DNA from: Chloroflexota bacterium
GTDB taxonomy: Bacteria; Chloroflexota; UBA6077; FW602-bin22; JACQUS01
Direction of reading: 5' to 3'
DNA length: 9,888 nucleotides
NCBI GenBank assembly: GCA_016210125.1
Contig: JACQUS010000251.1
Coordinates: forward strand, 1 to 9,888
Shown: one piece after another, positions 1 through 5,706 of the stretch
Layout of the letters: each line of letters starts with the position of its first letter
How positions within the stretch are numbered: the first letter of the stretch is position 1
Translations under genes and position numbers: made by a program
The notes under the pieces: model-generated
Told to the model about the DNA's origin: nothing
The model's database searches: none
Seen by the model: the letters and a program-made list of their open reading frames with translations, nothing else

Positions 1-663
1 CAGGGCGGCGCGATTGTGAAGCTGCCAGCGCGCGAGCTGTCGGTACATCGGGCGACTGCTGGCCAGCACGAGGACGACCACGAGCGGCAGCACAAAGACG
101 AGGTTGTAAAGTACAAGATAGGTCAGGCCGCCGATGACCGTCGCCTGCGTCGCCAGGAGTGCGAGCACGGCCAGATACACCGCGCCCGAGCAGGGCACCG
201 TGCAGAGGCCGACGAGGACGCCGGCGCCGAACAGCCCCGGCGTGTCCAGTCGGCCCACCAGGCCGCGCAGGCGCGGCATGTCCACGTGCGCGCTGAGCCG
301 CGTCCCCAGCTCCGGCACGAGCGCCTCCTGGAGCAGCAGCAGGCCGAGCCCGAGGGCGAAGAGCGCCGCAGCGCGGCTTGCCAGATGCGTGCTGCTTAGC
401 GTCTTGGCCAGCTCCAGCGCGCCCAGCAGGCCAAGTCCCAGGGCGAGATAGGTGAGAAATATCCCGAAGATGTAGACGCCCCCGCGTGAGAGCAGCCAGC
501 GCTGGGCGAGGGCGACATCCCGGTTGCCGCTCTGCCACTGGACCAGGGCCATCGCCGTGGCCACGAAGACGAGCAGCAAGGCGAAGGCGCACGGATTGAG
601 GCTATCGAGCAGCGCCGCGCCCAGCACTACCGGCAAGGTCAGTTGAAGTGCCGGCTCGGCCAC
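1..663 (-). CDS. ccdA: CcdA/DsbD-type membrane thiol-disulfide transporter, partial (3' end outside window)
   Basis: The 221 visible codons have no stop before the window edge, so the C-terminus is missing. The protein is a polytopic membrane protein with about six hydrophobic helices. An NPC motif lies at residues 23-25 (LDSLNPCAF), and a second site GLCTVPCSG has Cys154 and Cys158. This pairing of an NPC site in the first helix with a PC site about 130 residues later is typical of CcdA and the DsbD membrane domain. Those proteins pass electrons from cytoplasmic thioredoxin to extracytoplasmic thiol proteins, often for cytochrome c maturation. The start is GTG. It is the only start codon between the in-frame TGA of the cupredoxin gene, which lies 9 bases upstream in the same frame, and the NPC helix. 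It has GAGG seven bases upstream. The gene is probably co-transcribed with the cupredoxin, so its client may be that protein's cysteines or the Ccm thiol proteins; this is inference. The family call is firm. The exact partner is unknown. Confidence 0.88.
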   Translation of the reverse strand, partial: MAEPALQLTLPVVLGAALLDSLNPCAFALLLVFVATAMALVQWQSGNRDVALAQRWLLSRGGVYIFGIFLTYLALGLGLLGALELAKTLSSTHLASRAAALFALGLGLLLLQEALVPELGTRLSAHVDMPRLRGLVGRLDTPGLFGAGVLVGLCTVPCSGAVYLAVLALLATQATVIGGLTYLVLYNLVFVLPLVVVLVLASSRPMYRQLARWQLHNRAAL

Positions 664-672
664 CCGGCGGCC

Positions 673-1110
673 TCAGCTCACCACGATGGTGCCCTGCATG
701 GCGGGGCTTTCCTTGCCGCCGCAGCAGGAGTCGCAGTAGAAGGCGTACGTGCCCGGTGCGGCTGCGGGAATGGTAACCTCCATCGAGCTGCGCGGTTGGA
801 CGACAACGTCCACGCCGAGCTCCGGCGCGGCGAACTGGTGCATGCCGCCGCCGTCGGTGTGGAAGGGGCTGTCTGGATTGACCAGCCGTACCGTTATTGG
901 CTGGCCGGATGGCACGACGAGCTTGTTGGGGCGGAAGCCGGCCATGGTGATCTCGACGGCGCGGCTGGCGGTGCTCGCCGGCGCAGGCCGTGGCCAGAGC
1001 AGCCAACCCGCAGCGCCTACGATGAGGATCGCAAGACCGACGAACGCGACGAGCCGCAGGCGCAATGACGATTCTTTCGCGCCACGCGCGCGGCGGTGCT
1101 TGGTGGACAC
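673..1110 (-). CDS. Membrane-anchored cupredoxin-domain protein with a CuA-like cysteine loop
   Basis: The protein has 145 residues. A basic N-terminus is followed by one membrane segment (about residues 19-39), a short Pro/Ala linker, and a cupredoxin-like beta domain (about 50-145) facing the outside. Likely copper ligands are His91 (GMHQF), possibly His84, the cysteines of CDSCCGGKESPAM (Cys126, Cys129, Cys130) and Met138. The spacing Cys126-x3-Cys130 resembles the CuA site of cytochrome oxidase subunit II and N2O reductase, but the second CuA histidine is absent: Lys133-Glu134 stand there. The metal site may therefore be a mononuclear or altered copper site. The start is GTG with AGGAGGA seven bases upstream, and that ribosome site overlaps the TGA of the flavoprotein gene. 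CcdA follows after 9 bases, which suggests that these cysteines need a reductant. A role in copper binding, electron transfer or CuA assembly is plausible but not shown. Confidence 0.87.
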   Translation of the reverse strand: MSTKHRRARGAKESSLRLRLVAFVGLAILIVGAAGWLLWPRPAPASTASRAVEITMAGFRPNKLVVPSGQPITVRLVNPDSPFHTDGGGMHQFAAPELGVDVVVQPRSSMEVTIPAAAPGTYAFYCDSCCGGKESPAMQGTIVVS

Positions 1111-1123
1111 GGATGCTTCCTCC

Positions 1124-2362
1124 TCACGCGCTTTCTCGATTGTCTCTTATCGTTGTTGCGGTGCTCTCTGAGGCCGCGTTGAGCCGAGGTTGAGCAGGCA
1201 CGCCTGGCCGTGCGGTGGCGGAGTCCCTTGCGGACATCCGCGGCCGTCCCTCCCATCGTCGGTCAGCCGGGATCCCCGGGTGATAGCGGTGGCCGACGGT
1301 CGGCACACCTCTGGGGAACGACCCGATGTACCGAGCAAGGACGGCACGCCGCACCGCGGGCTGCTCGATGGCGGCCATCACCGCCTGCACGAGGCGCAAT
1401 GGAAGCCGCGGCAAGGCGCGCTGGGCAAGGCACAGCAGCTCGTAGCCAGGCCTGTAGCCGGCGACGAGACGCCGATAGGCGTCCCGCGCCTGACTCAGCG
1501 CCACGCTATGGTCGCTATGGTCGAGCGCCTGCCGCAGCAGGTGCCCGAGGTGCGTGCCGAAGAAGAGGGCCGGACGAATGCCCTCGCCGGTGAGCCCCAG
1601 GCACTGGCCGGCCGCGTCGCCGACGAGAAATAGGTCACCCACGGTGGGCTCGCGCAGAGCGTGCGGGAAATAGGTCCCGTCGAGGCCGTTTCGTTGCCGT
1701 CCGAGCTGGCCGAGGAAGTGCTCGAGCCGCGGGCCAAGCTGCGTGCGCCCGTCGTAGCTGCCAATGCCAATGCGCGCGAGCGCGCCGGTCGGGAAGGCCC
1801 ACGTGACACCCATGGCCAGGAGCCCGCGCGGGTCGTACCAGAAGTGCAGCCCGTCGCCTGAGTACGCCACGGTCGTCTCGAGGCCGAAGTTCAGCCGCTC
1901 ACGACGCACCATGCCCGGGCGCAGGCGGCTTCCCAGCACGGCACGCCAGCCCGTGGCATCTACCACGGCCGCGCCGCGGAAGCTGCCCTGCGATGTCCGC
2001 ACGGTGCTGCCGTCGACGTCGAGCGCTCCGGCCAGCACGAGCTCGGCGTCGCTGCGCTGCCAGAGGAGCTCGCAAAGGCGCTGGTAGTCGAAGGTGCAGA
2101 AGGGCTCAGTCACCGGGTAGACGAAGTCGCGGCCCGGCGTGTGCACGACCAGCCGATGATGAACGTGCAGGATGGCAGCCTCGAGGTCGAGTGCCCGTAG
2201 CACGCTCACCGGCGTCCCGCAGGCCGAGGTCTGCCCCGTCCCAATGGGCTTGTGGTCGAGCAGTAGCACCCGCTTGCCCCGGAGCTGGGCCGCGACCGCC
2301 AGACCAGCAAAGCTTGCGCCGGCGATGATCACATCGTAGTCCACAGCCAAACCTCGCGTCAT
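1124..2362 (-). CDS. FAD-dependent oxidoreductase, geranylgeranyl reductase-like family
   Basis: The protein has 412 residues from the ATG used here. An N-terminal Rossmann FAD site (DVIIAGASFAG, Gly15-Gly20, acidic Asp36 after the second strand) is followed by a Cys48-Gly49 pair at the place where geranylgeranyl reductases keep a conserved CG. DATG lies at 135-138, and the second FAD motif is GDAAG at 248-252 with GEGI at 259-262. This order is typical of the geranylgeranyl reductase family, soluble flavoproteins that reduce isoprenoid double bonds. The substrate cannot be read from the sequence. The tail from about residue 370 looks unstructured, and its DNA overlaps the 1168-1200 repeats. 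The start is uncertain. ATG at 2362 follows the small upstream gene by 7 bases but its GGAG lies only 2 bases away. GTG at 2344 has GAGGT at a better 6-base distance and would give 406 residues just before the FAD motif. The gene is co-directional and probably coupled to the 72-residue gene. Confidence 0.88.
   Translation of the reverse strand: MTRGLAVDYDVIIAGASFAGLAVAAQLRGKRVLLLDHKPIGTGQTSACGTPVSVLRALDLEAAILHVHHRLVVHTPGRDFVYPVTEPFCTFDYQRLCELLWQRSDAELVLAGALDVDGSTVRTSQGSFRGAAVVDATGWRAVLGSRLRPGMVRRERLNFGLETTVAYSGDGLHFWYDPRGLLAMGVTWAFPTGALARIGIGSYDGRTQLGPRLEHFLGQLGRQRNGLDGTYFPHALREPTVGDLFLVGDAAGQCLGLTGEGIRPALFFGTHLGHLLRQALDHSDHSVALSQARDAYRRLVAGYRPGYELLCLAQRALPRLPLRLVQAVMAAIEQPAVRRAVLARYIGSFPRGVPTVGHRYHPGIPADRRWEGRPRMSARDSATARPGVPAQPRLNAASESTATTIRDNRESA
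1168..1200. promoter_or_regulatory. Three tandem 11-base direct repeats (likely OmpR-family operator) before the cupredoxin gene
   Basis: Plus-strand units are CTGAGGCCGCG, TTGAGCCGAGG and TTGAGCAGGCA, starting at 1168, 1179 and 1190. The YTGAG core recurs exactly every 11 bases. The array lies inside the last codons of the flavoprotein gene and ends about 58 bases upstream of the cupredoxin GTG. Downstream of it on the minus strand is an AT-richer patch (1139-1151, GATAAGAGACAAT) that could hold a -10 element; GACAAT at 1144-1139 is the best candidate. Eleven-base direct repeats near the -35 region are the known binding geometry of PhoB/OmpR-type activators. The same core and period recur at 2682-2725. 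The assignment as an operator is inference. Confidence 0.5.
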
Positions 2363-2369
2363 TGCTCCC

Positions 2370-2588
2370 CTACGCGGCCATGGGCGGTGGTTCTTCTGGC
2401 CCTGGCGTAGACCATGGCTGCACGCGCACATAGCACGCACGCTGGCCATCGCACGAGGCCGGCAGCGGGCCACCGCGGTGGAGGATCGTCGGGCCACACG
2501 GCACATCGGCCCGCCAGTGGCAGCCGGGAGGTGCGATTGTCGCGGCGTCGTACTGCGTCTCAGTTTCCATCAGCCAAACCGTGGCCAT
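2370..2588 (-). CDS. Small hypothetical protein with four cysteines (72 aa)
   Basis: I do not recognise this protein. The ATG has a near-perfect ribosome site AAGGAGAT (2600-2593) ending 4 bases before it, and the TAG sits 7 bases before the flavoprotein ATG. It therefore looks like a real first gene of a two-gene unit rather than chance. It has no signal peptide and no membrane segment. Cys23, Cys31, Cys46 and Cys52 sit in a Pro/Gly-rich context (PPGCHW, DVPCGP, ASCDG, RACYV) with His24 and His37 nearby, which would allow metal binding or disulfides. The C-terminal 14 residues are Pro-rich. Its pairing with a flavoenzyme could mean a partner subunit or a peptide substrate; both are guesses. 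Confidence 0.6.
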   Translation of the reverse strand: MATVWLMETETQYDAATIAPPGCHWRADVPCGPTILHRGGPLPASCDGQRACYVRVQPWSTPGPEEPPPMAA

Positions 2589-2681
2589 GGCGATCTCCTT
2601 GCCGTGACGCTATGGCCGCTACATTCCCGACCCGTTCTCTGGCGAGCGGGCGCGCCACCACCGCGATGGTGAGCTATCGTC

Positions 2682-2725
2682 CTGAAGGCATTCTGAGACA
2701 AGGCTGAGGATTCGCTGAGGAACTG
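2682..2725. promoter_or_regulatory. Four tandem 11-base direct repeats (likely OmpR-family operator) upstream of the small gene/flavoprotein unit
   Basis: Plus-strand units CTGAAGGCATT, CTGAGACAAGG, CTGAGGATTCG and CTGAGGAACTG begin at 2682, 2693, 2704 and 2715, in perfect 11-base register. On the coding strand this reads as CTCAG/TTCAG repeats. The array sits in the 159-base gap between the sensor kinase stop and the small gene, about 93 bases before its ATG. OmpR/PhoB-type regulators bind head-to-tail to such repeats, and one such regulator is encoded two genes upstream. The core recalls the TCAG-containing MprA box of mycobacteria as I remember it, which fits a MprA-like regulator. In the rest of the gap (2589-2681) I see the ribosome site of the small gene but no convincing -10 hexamer. 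Confidence 0.55.
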
Positions 2726-2758
2726 TGGACGCGGCGCCGCAGGCGCTCTAGCTCACAG
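2723..2758 (-). terminator. Weak stem-loop at the end of the sensor kinase gene
   Basis: A perfect 5-base stem with a 3-base loop (2734-2746, GCGCC/GGCGC) is enclosed by a second 5-base pairing (CTGTG 2723-2727 with CACAG 2754-2758) that spans the kinase stop codon. No run of U follows on the transcript, so it is not a classical intrinsic terminator. It may mark the 3' end of the regulator-kinase transcript or be chance in GC-rich DNA. Confidence 0.2.
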
Positions 2759-4175
2759 GCGCAGACGTACTCACGGAGAGCCGCACCACAGCCGTCGTGC
2801 CTCGACCCGGTGCGCTCGAAAGGGAGATCTCCCCGTGGTGCTGCTCGACGATCCAGCGCGCAATGGGAAGCCCTAGGCCGGTGCCACCCGGGTCGCGCGC
2901 ACGTGCCGGATCGGCGCGGTAGAAGCGCTCGAAGACGTGCGGCAAGTGCTCGGGCGCGATGCCGATGCCGGTGTCGCGGAAGGTGACCTCGGCGGTCGCA
3001 TCGTAGCGCCGCAGCCCGAGCGTGACCGTACCGGAGGGCGGCGTGTACTTGAGCGCGTTGTCCAAGACGATGAGGAAGAGCTGCTTGAGCCGGTCTGGAT
3101 CGCCCTCGACCAGCGCCAGCTCCAGGTGCTCGATCTCGATCCGCTGGCCCCGGGCCAGGTGGCGTGCTTCGGCTAGCGCCTCCAGCAGCATCCTGTCCAG
3201 CTCGACCCGCTGCCGCCGGATCGGCAGGCCGGCATCGGCCCGCGCCAGCGCCAGCAGGTCGGCCACCAGCCGGGCCAGCCGGCGCGCTTCACGGCCGATC
3301 TCCCGCACGGCCTCCTGGCGCTCGGCGGGCGGCATGTCTGGTTGGCGCTCCAGCAGCTCAACGTTGGCCTGCATGGCGGTGAGTGGCGCCCGTAGCTCGT
3401 GCGAGGCGTCGGCGACGAAGCGCTGTTGAGCACGGTATGCCTGTTCGAGGCTGTCGAGCATCTCATTGAAGGTGAGCGCAAGTCGCCCCAACTCGTCGCG
3501 GCGATCCGCCACCGGCACACGACGTTTGAAGTCGCGTGAGCGCGCGATGGTGCCAGCCGTCCCGGTCAGCGTCGCCACCGGGCGGAGGGCACCGCTGGCC
3601 AGCAGCAGCCCCGCGATCAGGGTCAGGGCGGCGCCGACGAGCGTGAAGAGCACGATCAGGAGACGGAAGCGCTCGATGGACGCATCGAGCGCGTCGAGCG
3701 GCGACGTGGCCATGACGTACCGTACCGGCCCGTCTTGGGTCACCACGTAGACTCGCCAGCGACTCGCATCGGGTCCACGGACCAGTCCATACGTGCCGCG
3801 GCTGGGGCCGATGGCCATCAGCGGCGGCGCTAGCCCGACGAGCGGGTCGACCGCCGGCCGCGACGGCTGGGCCACGATCTCCTGTGGATCGACCGTCGGC
3901 AGCAGCGCGGCGTGCGCCCCGGACATGAGCACTTGACCGTCCGAGCCGTAGACCTGCACGGCGACACCTGGAACGACCGGGATGCGGAGGAGCTCCGCAA
4001 CCTCATCGGGCGTGGTCGCCGCGGTCACCAGGTGCTCGGCCACGTTGCGCAACCTGCGGTCCACGTCGTCGTAATGGGCTCGCGTATGCAGACTGTAGGT
4101 CAGCAGGCTCACCACCAGCACGACGAGGCCTGTCAGGCTACCGTACCACAGCCCGAGGCGCAGACGGAGCGACAC
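2748..4175 (-). CDS. Sensor histidine kinase of a two-component system (HAMP-HisKA-HATPase)
   Basis: The protein has 475 residues. Domains in order are TM1 (about 9-29), an extracytoplasmic sensor part of about 140 residues (30-170), TM2 (about 171-196), HAMP (about 196-250), and a dimerisation/H-box with SHELRAP where His259 is the phosphoacceptor. An ATPase domain follows with the N-box around Asn373 (LDNALKYT), G1 DTGIG at 401-405, F-box FERFYR at 415-420 and G2 GTGLGL at 431-436. All catalytic boxes are intact. The GTG start lies 2 bases after the TGA of the regulator gene and has AGGA nine bases upstream. A longer in-frame reading upstream would run through the regulator gene in another frame and is rejected. 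The protein sits in the cytoplasmic membrane and should phosphorylate the regulator encoded just upstream. The sensor region has no cysteine or His cluster that would betray the signal. Overall layout is close to MprB-type kinases. Confidence 0.93.
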   Translation of the reverse strand: MSLRLRLGLWYGSLTGLVVLVVSLLTYSLHTRAHYDDVDRRLRNVAEHLVTAATTPDEVAELLRIPVVPGVAVQVYGSDGQVLMSGAHAALLPTVDPQEIVAQPSRPAVDPLVGLAPPLMAIGPSRGTYGLVRGPDASRWRVYVVTQDGPVRYVMATSPLDALDASIERFRLLIVLFTLVGAALTLIAGLLLASGALRPVATLTGTAGTIARSRDFKRRVPVADRRDELGRLALTFNEMLDSLEQAYRAQQRFVADASHELRAPLTAMQANVELLERQPDMPPAERQEAVREIGREARRLARLVADLLALARADAGLPIRRQRVELDRMLLEALAEARHLARGQRIEIEHLELALVEGDPDRLKQLFLIVLDNALKYTPPSGTVTLGLRRYDATAEVTFRDTGIGIAPEHLPHVFERFYRADPARARDPGGTGLGLPIARWIVEQHHGEISLSSAPGRGTTAVVRLSVSTSAPVS

Positions 4176-4177
4176 GC

Positions 4178-4876
4178 TCAGCTTTCCTGCAGGATGTAGC
4201 CGGCGCCGCGAAGCGTATGGATGAGGCGCGGCTCGCCAGCCGCCTCTAGCTTCTGGCGAAGCTGCTTGACGTACACCTCGAGCACATTGGCGTTGCCGCC
4301 AAAGTCGTAGCCCCACACGCGCTCCAGGAGGAATTCCTTCGGCAGCACGCGGCGCGGGTGCTCGAGGAACTGGCGCAACAGCTCGTACTCCGTCGTCGTC
4401 AACTCGATGCCGCGTGTGCCTCTCTGCGCCCGTCGCGTCCCGGTGTCGAGGCTCAGATCGGCAAATCGCAGCACCGCTGGGCGCTCGGCCTCCTGTCGGC
4501 GCAGAAGCGCACGTACCCGTGCCACGAGCACTTCGAAGGTGAAGGGCTTGACCACGTAGTCGTCGGCACCTTGCCCCAGACCCTGCACCTGATCGGTCGG
4601 AGCGTCTTTGGCGGTCAGGAGCAGCACCGGCAGGCGCGTATCGGCAGCACGCAGCCGCCGCAGGACCTCCAGCCCATCCAAACCGGGCATCATAATGTCG
4701 AGGATCACCAGGTCGGGAGGGCGGTCACGCGCCAGGGCCAGCCCTTCTGCCCCGGAGCTGGCCGCGTCGATGGCAAAGCCCTCGTACGCCAGGCCACGCT
4801 TGAGGACGCTGGTCACGGCCGGGTCGTCATCGATGACCAGGATGCGCTGCACGGACGGTGTCTCCACCCGCTGCAT
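4178..4876 (-). CDS. Response regulator, OmpR/PhoB family (MprA-like)
   Basis: The protein has 232 residues, normal for the family. The receiver domain (about 10-125) has the acidic triad start Asp16-Asp18, phosphorylated Asp60 in LVILD, Thr89 and Lys110-Pro111. A winged-helix DNA-binding domain follows (about 135-230, ending in TLRGAGYIL). It is the cytoplasmic partner of the kinase encoded 2 bases downstream. The start is not certain. ATG at 4876 lacks a clear ribosome site. GTG at 4852 has GGAG nine bases upstream and would remove 8 residues. ATG at 4999, 2 bases after the sortase stop, would add 41 residues of basic sequence that does not fit the family. The two 11-base repeat arrays at 2682-2725 and 1168-1200 are plausible targets of this protein. 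Confidence 0.93.
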   Translation of the reverse strand: MQRVETPSVQRILVIDDDPAVTSVLKRGLAYEGFAIDAASSGAEGLALARDRPPDLVILDIMMPGLDGLEVLRRLRAADTRLPVLLLTAKDAPTDQVQGLGQGADDYVVKPFTFEVLVARVRALLRRQEAERPAVLRFADLSLDTGTRRAQRGTRGIELTTTEYELLRQFLEHPRRVLPKEFLLERVWGYDFGGNANVLEVYVKQLRQKLEAAGEPRLIHTLRGAGYILQES

Positions 4877-4975
4877 GCGGCGGGCCGGCGGAGATGCCCG
4901 CTCCAGGTGGTGCGCCGCCGCACGGTCAGTGGGCACGGAGCGTATCGCTCGTGTGTGCCGGTCGCGCGCCACCAC

Positions 4976-4990
4976 CTTTATCTTACTACG
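4976..4990 (-). promoter_or_regulatory. Possible promoter -10 region for the regulator-kinase pair
   Basis: The 125-base gap between the sortase stop and the regulator start (4877-5001) contains one AT-rich patch in otherwise GC-rich DNA. It reads GTAGTAAGATAAAGG on the minus strand, with TAAGAT at 4985-4980 as a candidate -10. No good -35 hexamer is seen at 16-18 bases. The rest of the gap holds nothing I recognise and has no YTGAG repeat, so autoregulation through that motif is not supported here. Confidence 0.25.
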
Positions 4991-5001
4991 CACAGGCATC
5001 G

Positions 5002-5706
5002 TCACGCGCCCGGCGTCACCCGCCATTCGAGCTCCGCGCGCACCACACGCCGGTGGCTGTAGTCGCGCGTGGCGCGGTCGAACCGTCCCTCGCAGGTGAC
5101 GAGCGTCACGCTTGGGTATGGCGTCGGCCCGACGACCCGCGCCACCGGCACGGTCGCAGACTGGTACACGGTCGTCTCGACGACGATGTACCGGAGCTGT
5201 CGCCCGTCTGCTGTTGTGATCTCGACAGCGTCGCCCGGAGCAAGCTCCTTCACCCGCCAAAAGACGCCCGTAATGCCAGTGTACCAATCCAGGTGCCCGG
5301 ACAAGACCGCGTTGCCGTCGCCGCCGGGCAAGGCGCTGAAGTCGTACCAGGCGACGTCGCTGGGGCTATCGGGCGATTGCATCACGCCGTTTCGATCAAC
5401 GCCGAGCGTTACCACGCGCGCATCTATGCCGATGCGTGCTATGCTTATGCGCACCGCCGGCGAGCCCTGCCGGGGGACCGGCGTGGCGGTCGGCGCGGGG
5501 CGAGCCCGGCGCGGCGGCGCCGTAGCCGGCCGCGGCGGCGGCGTGGCGAGCGCGGTGCCCTCGGCGGCGGGCGGCGAACGCGCTGCCACCTCCTCGACGA
5601 CGAGAGACTCGGCGCTCTGGCAGGCCGCCAGCAGCGCTAGGGCCGCTGCGAGCGCGGCACTCCAGCGGACGACGTGGCGAGCCGCGCCGAGGGCCACCAC
5701 GCTCAC
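5002..5706 (-). CDS. Class F-like sortase with a lipoprotein-type signal peptide
   Basis: The protein has 234 residues. The N-terminus has Arg10/Arg14, a hydrophobic stretch (16-27) and a lipobox-like LLAACQ with Cys29. This predicts a lipid-anchored protein rather than the usual transmembrane anchor. A Pro/Ala/Thr-rich linker (about 50-80) leads to the sortase barrel (84-232). The catalytic triad is His138 (LSGHLDW), Cys205 (VTCEG) and Arg220 (YSHRRVV). Sortases cut a sorting motif and join the protein to an amine on the cell envelope or on pilus subunits. The compact barrel with this motif set fits class F, common in Actinomycetota and also seen in Chloroflexota. GTG overlaps the TGA of the preceding gene by 4 bases, so translation is probably coupled; GTG codons 3 and 4 are alternative starts. 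No protein with a sorting signal is encoded in this window, so its substrate is unknown. Confidence 0.88.
   Translation of the reverse strand: MSVVALGAARHVVRWSAALAAALALLAACQSAESLVVEEVAARSPPAAEGTALATPPPRPATAPPRRARPAPTATPVPRQGSPAVRISIARIGIDARVVTLGVDRNGVMQSPDSPSDVAWYDFSALPGGDGNAVLSGHLDWYTGITGVFWRVKELAPGDAVEITTADGRQLRYIVVETTVYQSATVPVARVVGPTPYPSVTLVTCEGRFDRATRDYSHRRVVRAELEWRVTPGA

Noticed and set aside
4176..4316. N-terminal extension of the sensor kinase into the regulator gene
   Set aside because: It reads the regulator's DNA in a wrong frame; the GTG at 4175 has a ribosome site and begins just before TM1.
4358..5062. 234-residue plus-strand open frame opposite the response regulator
   Set aside because: Antisense shadow with no domain; the regulator frame is fully explained.
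4877..5287. N-terminal extension of the regulator frame up to 5287
   Set aside because: Most of it overlaps the sortase gene in another frame and has no family similarity; the receiver domain begins near 4850.
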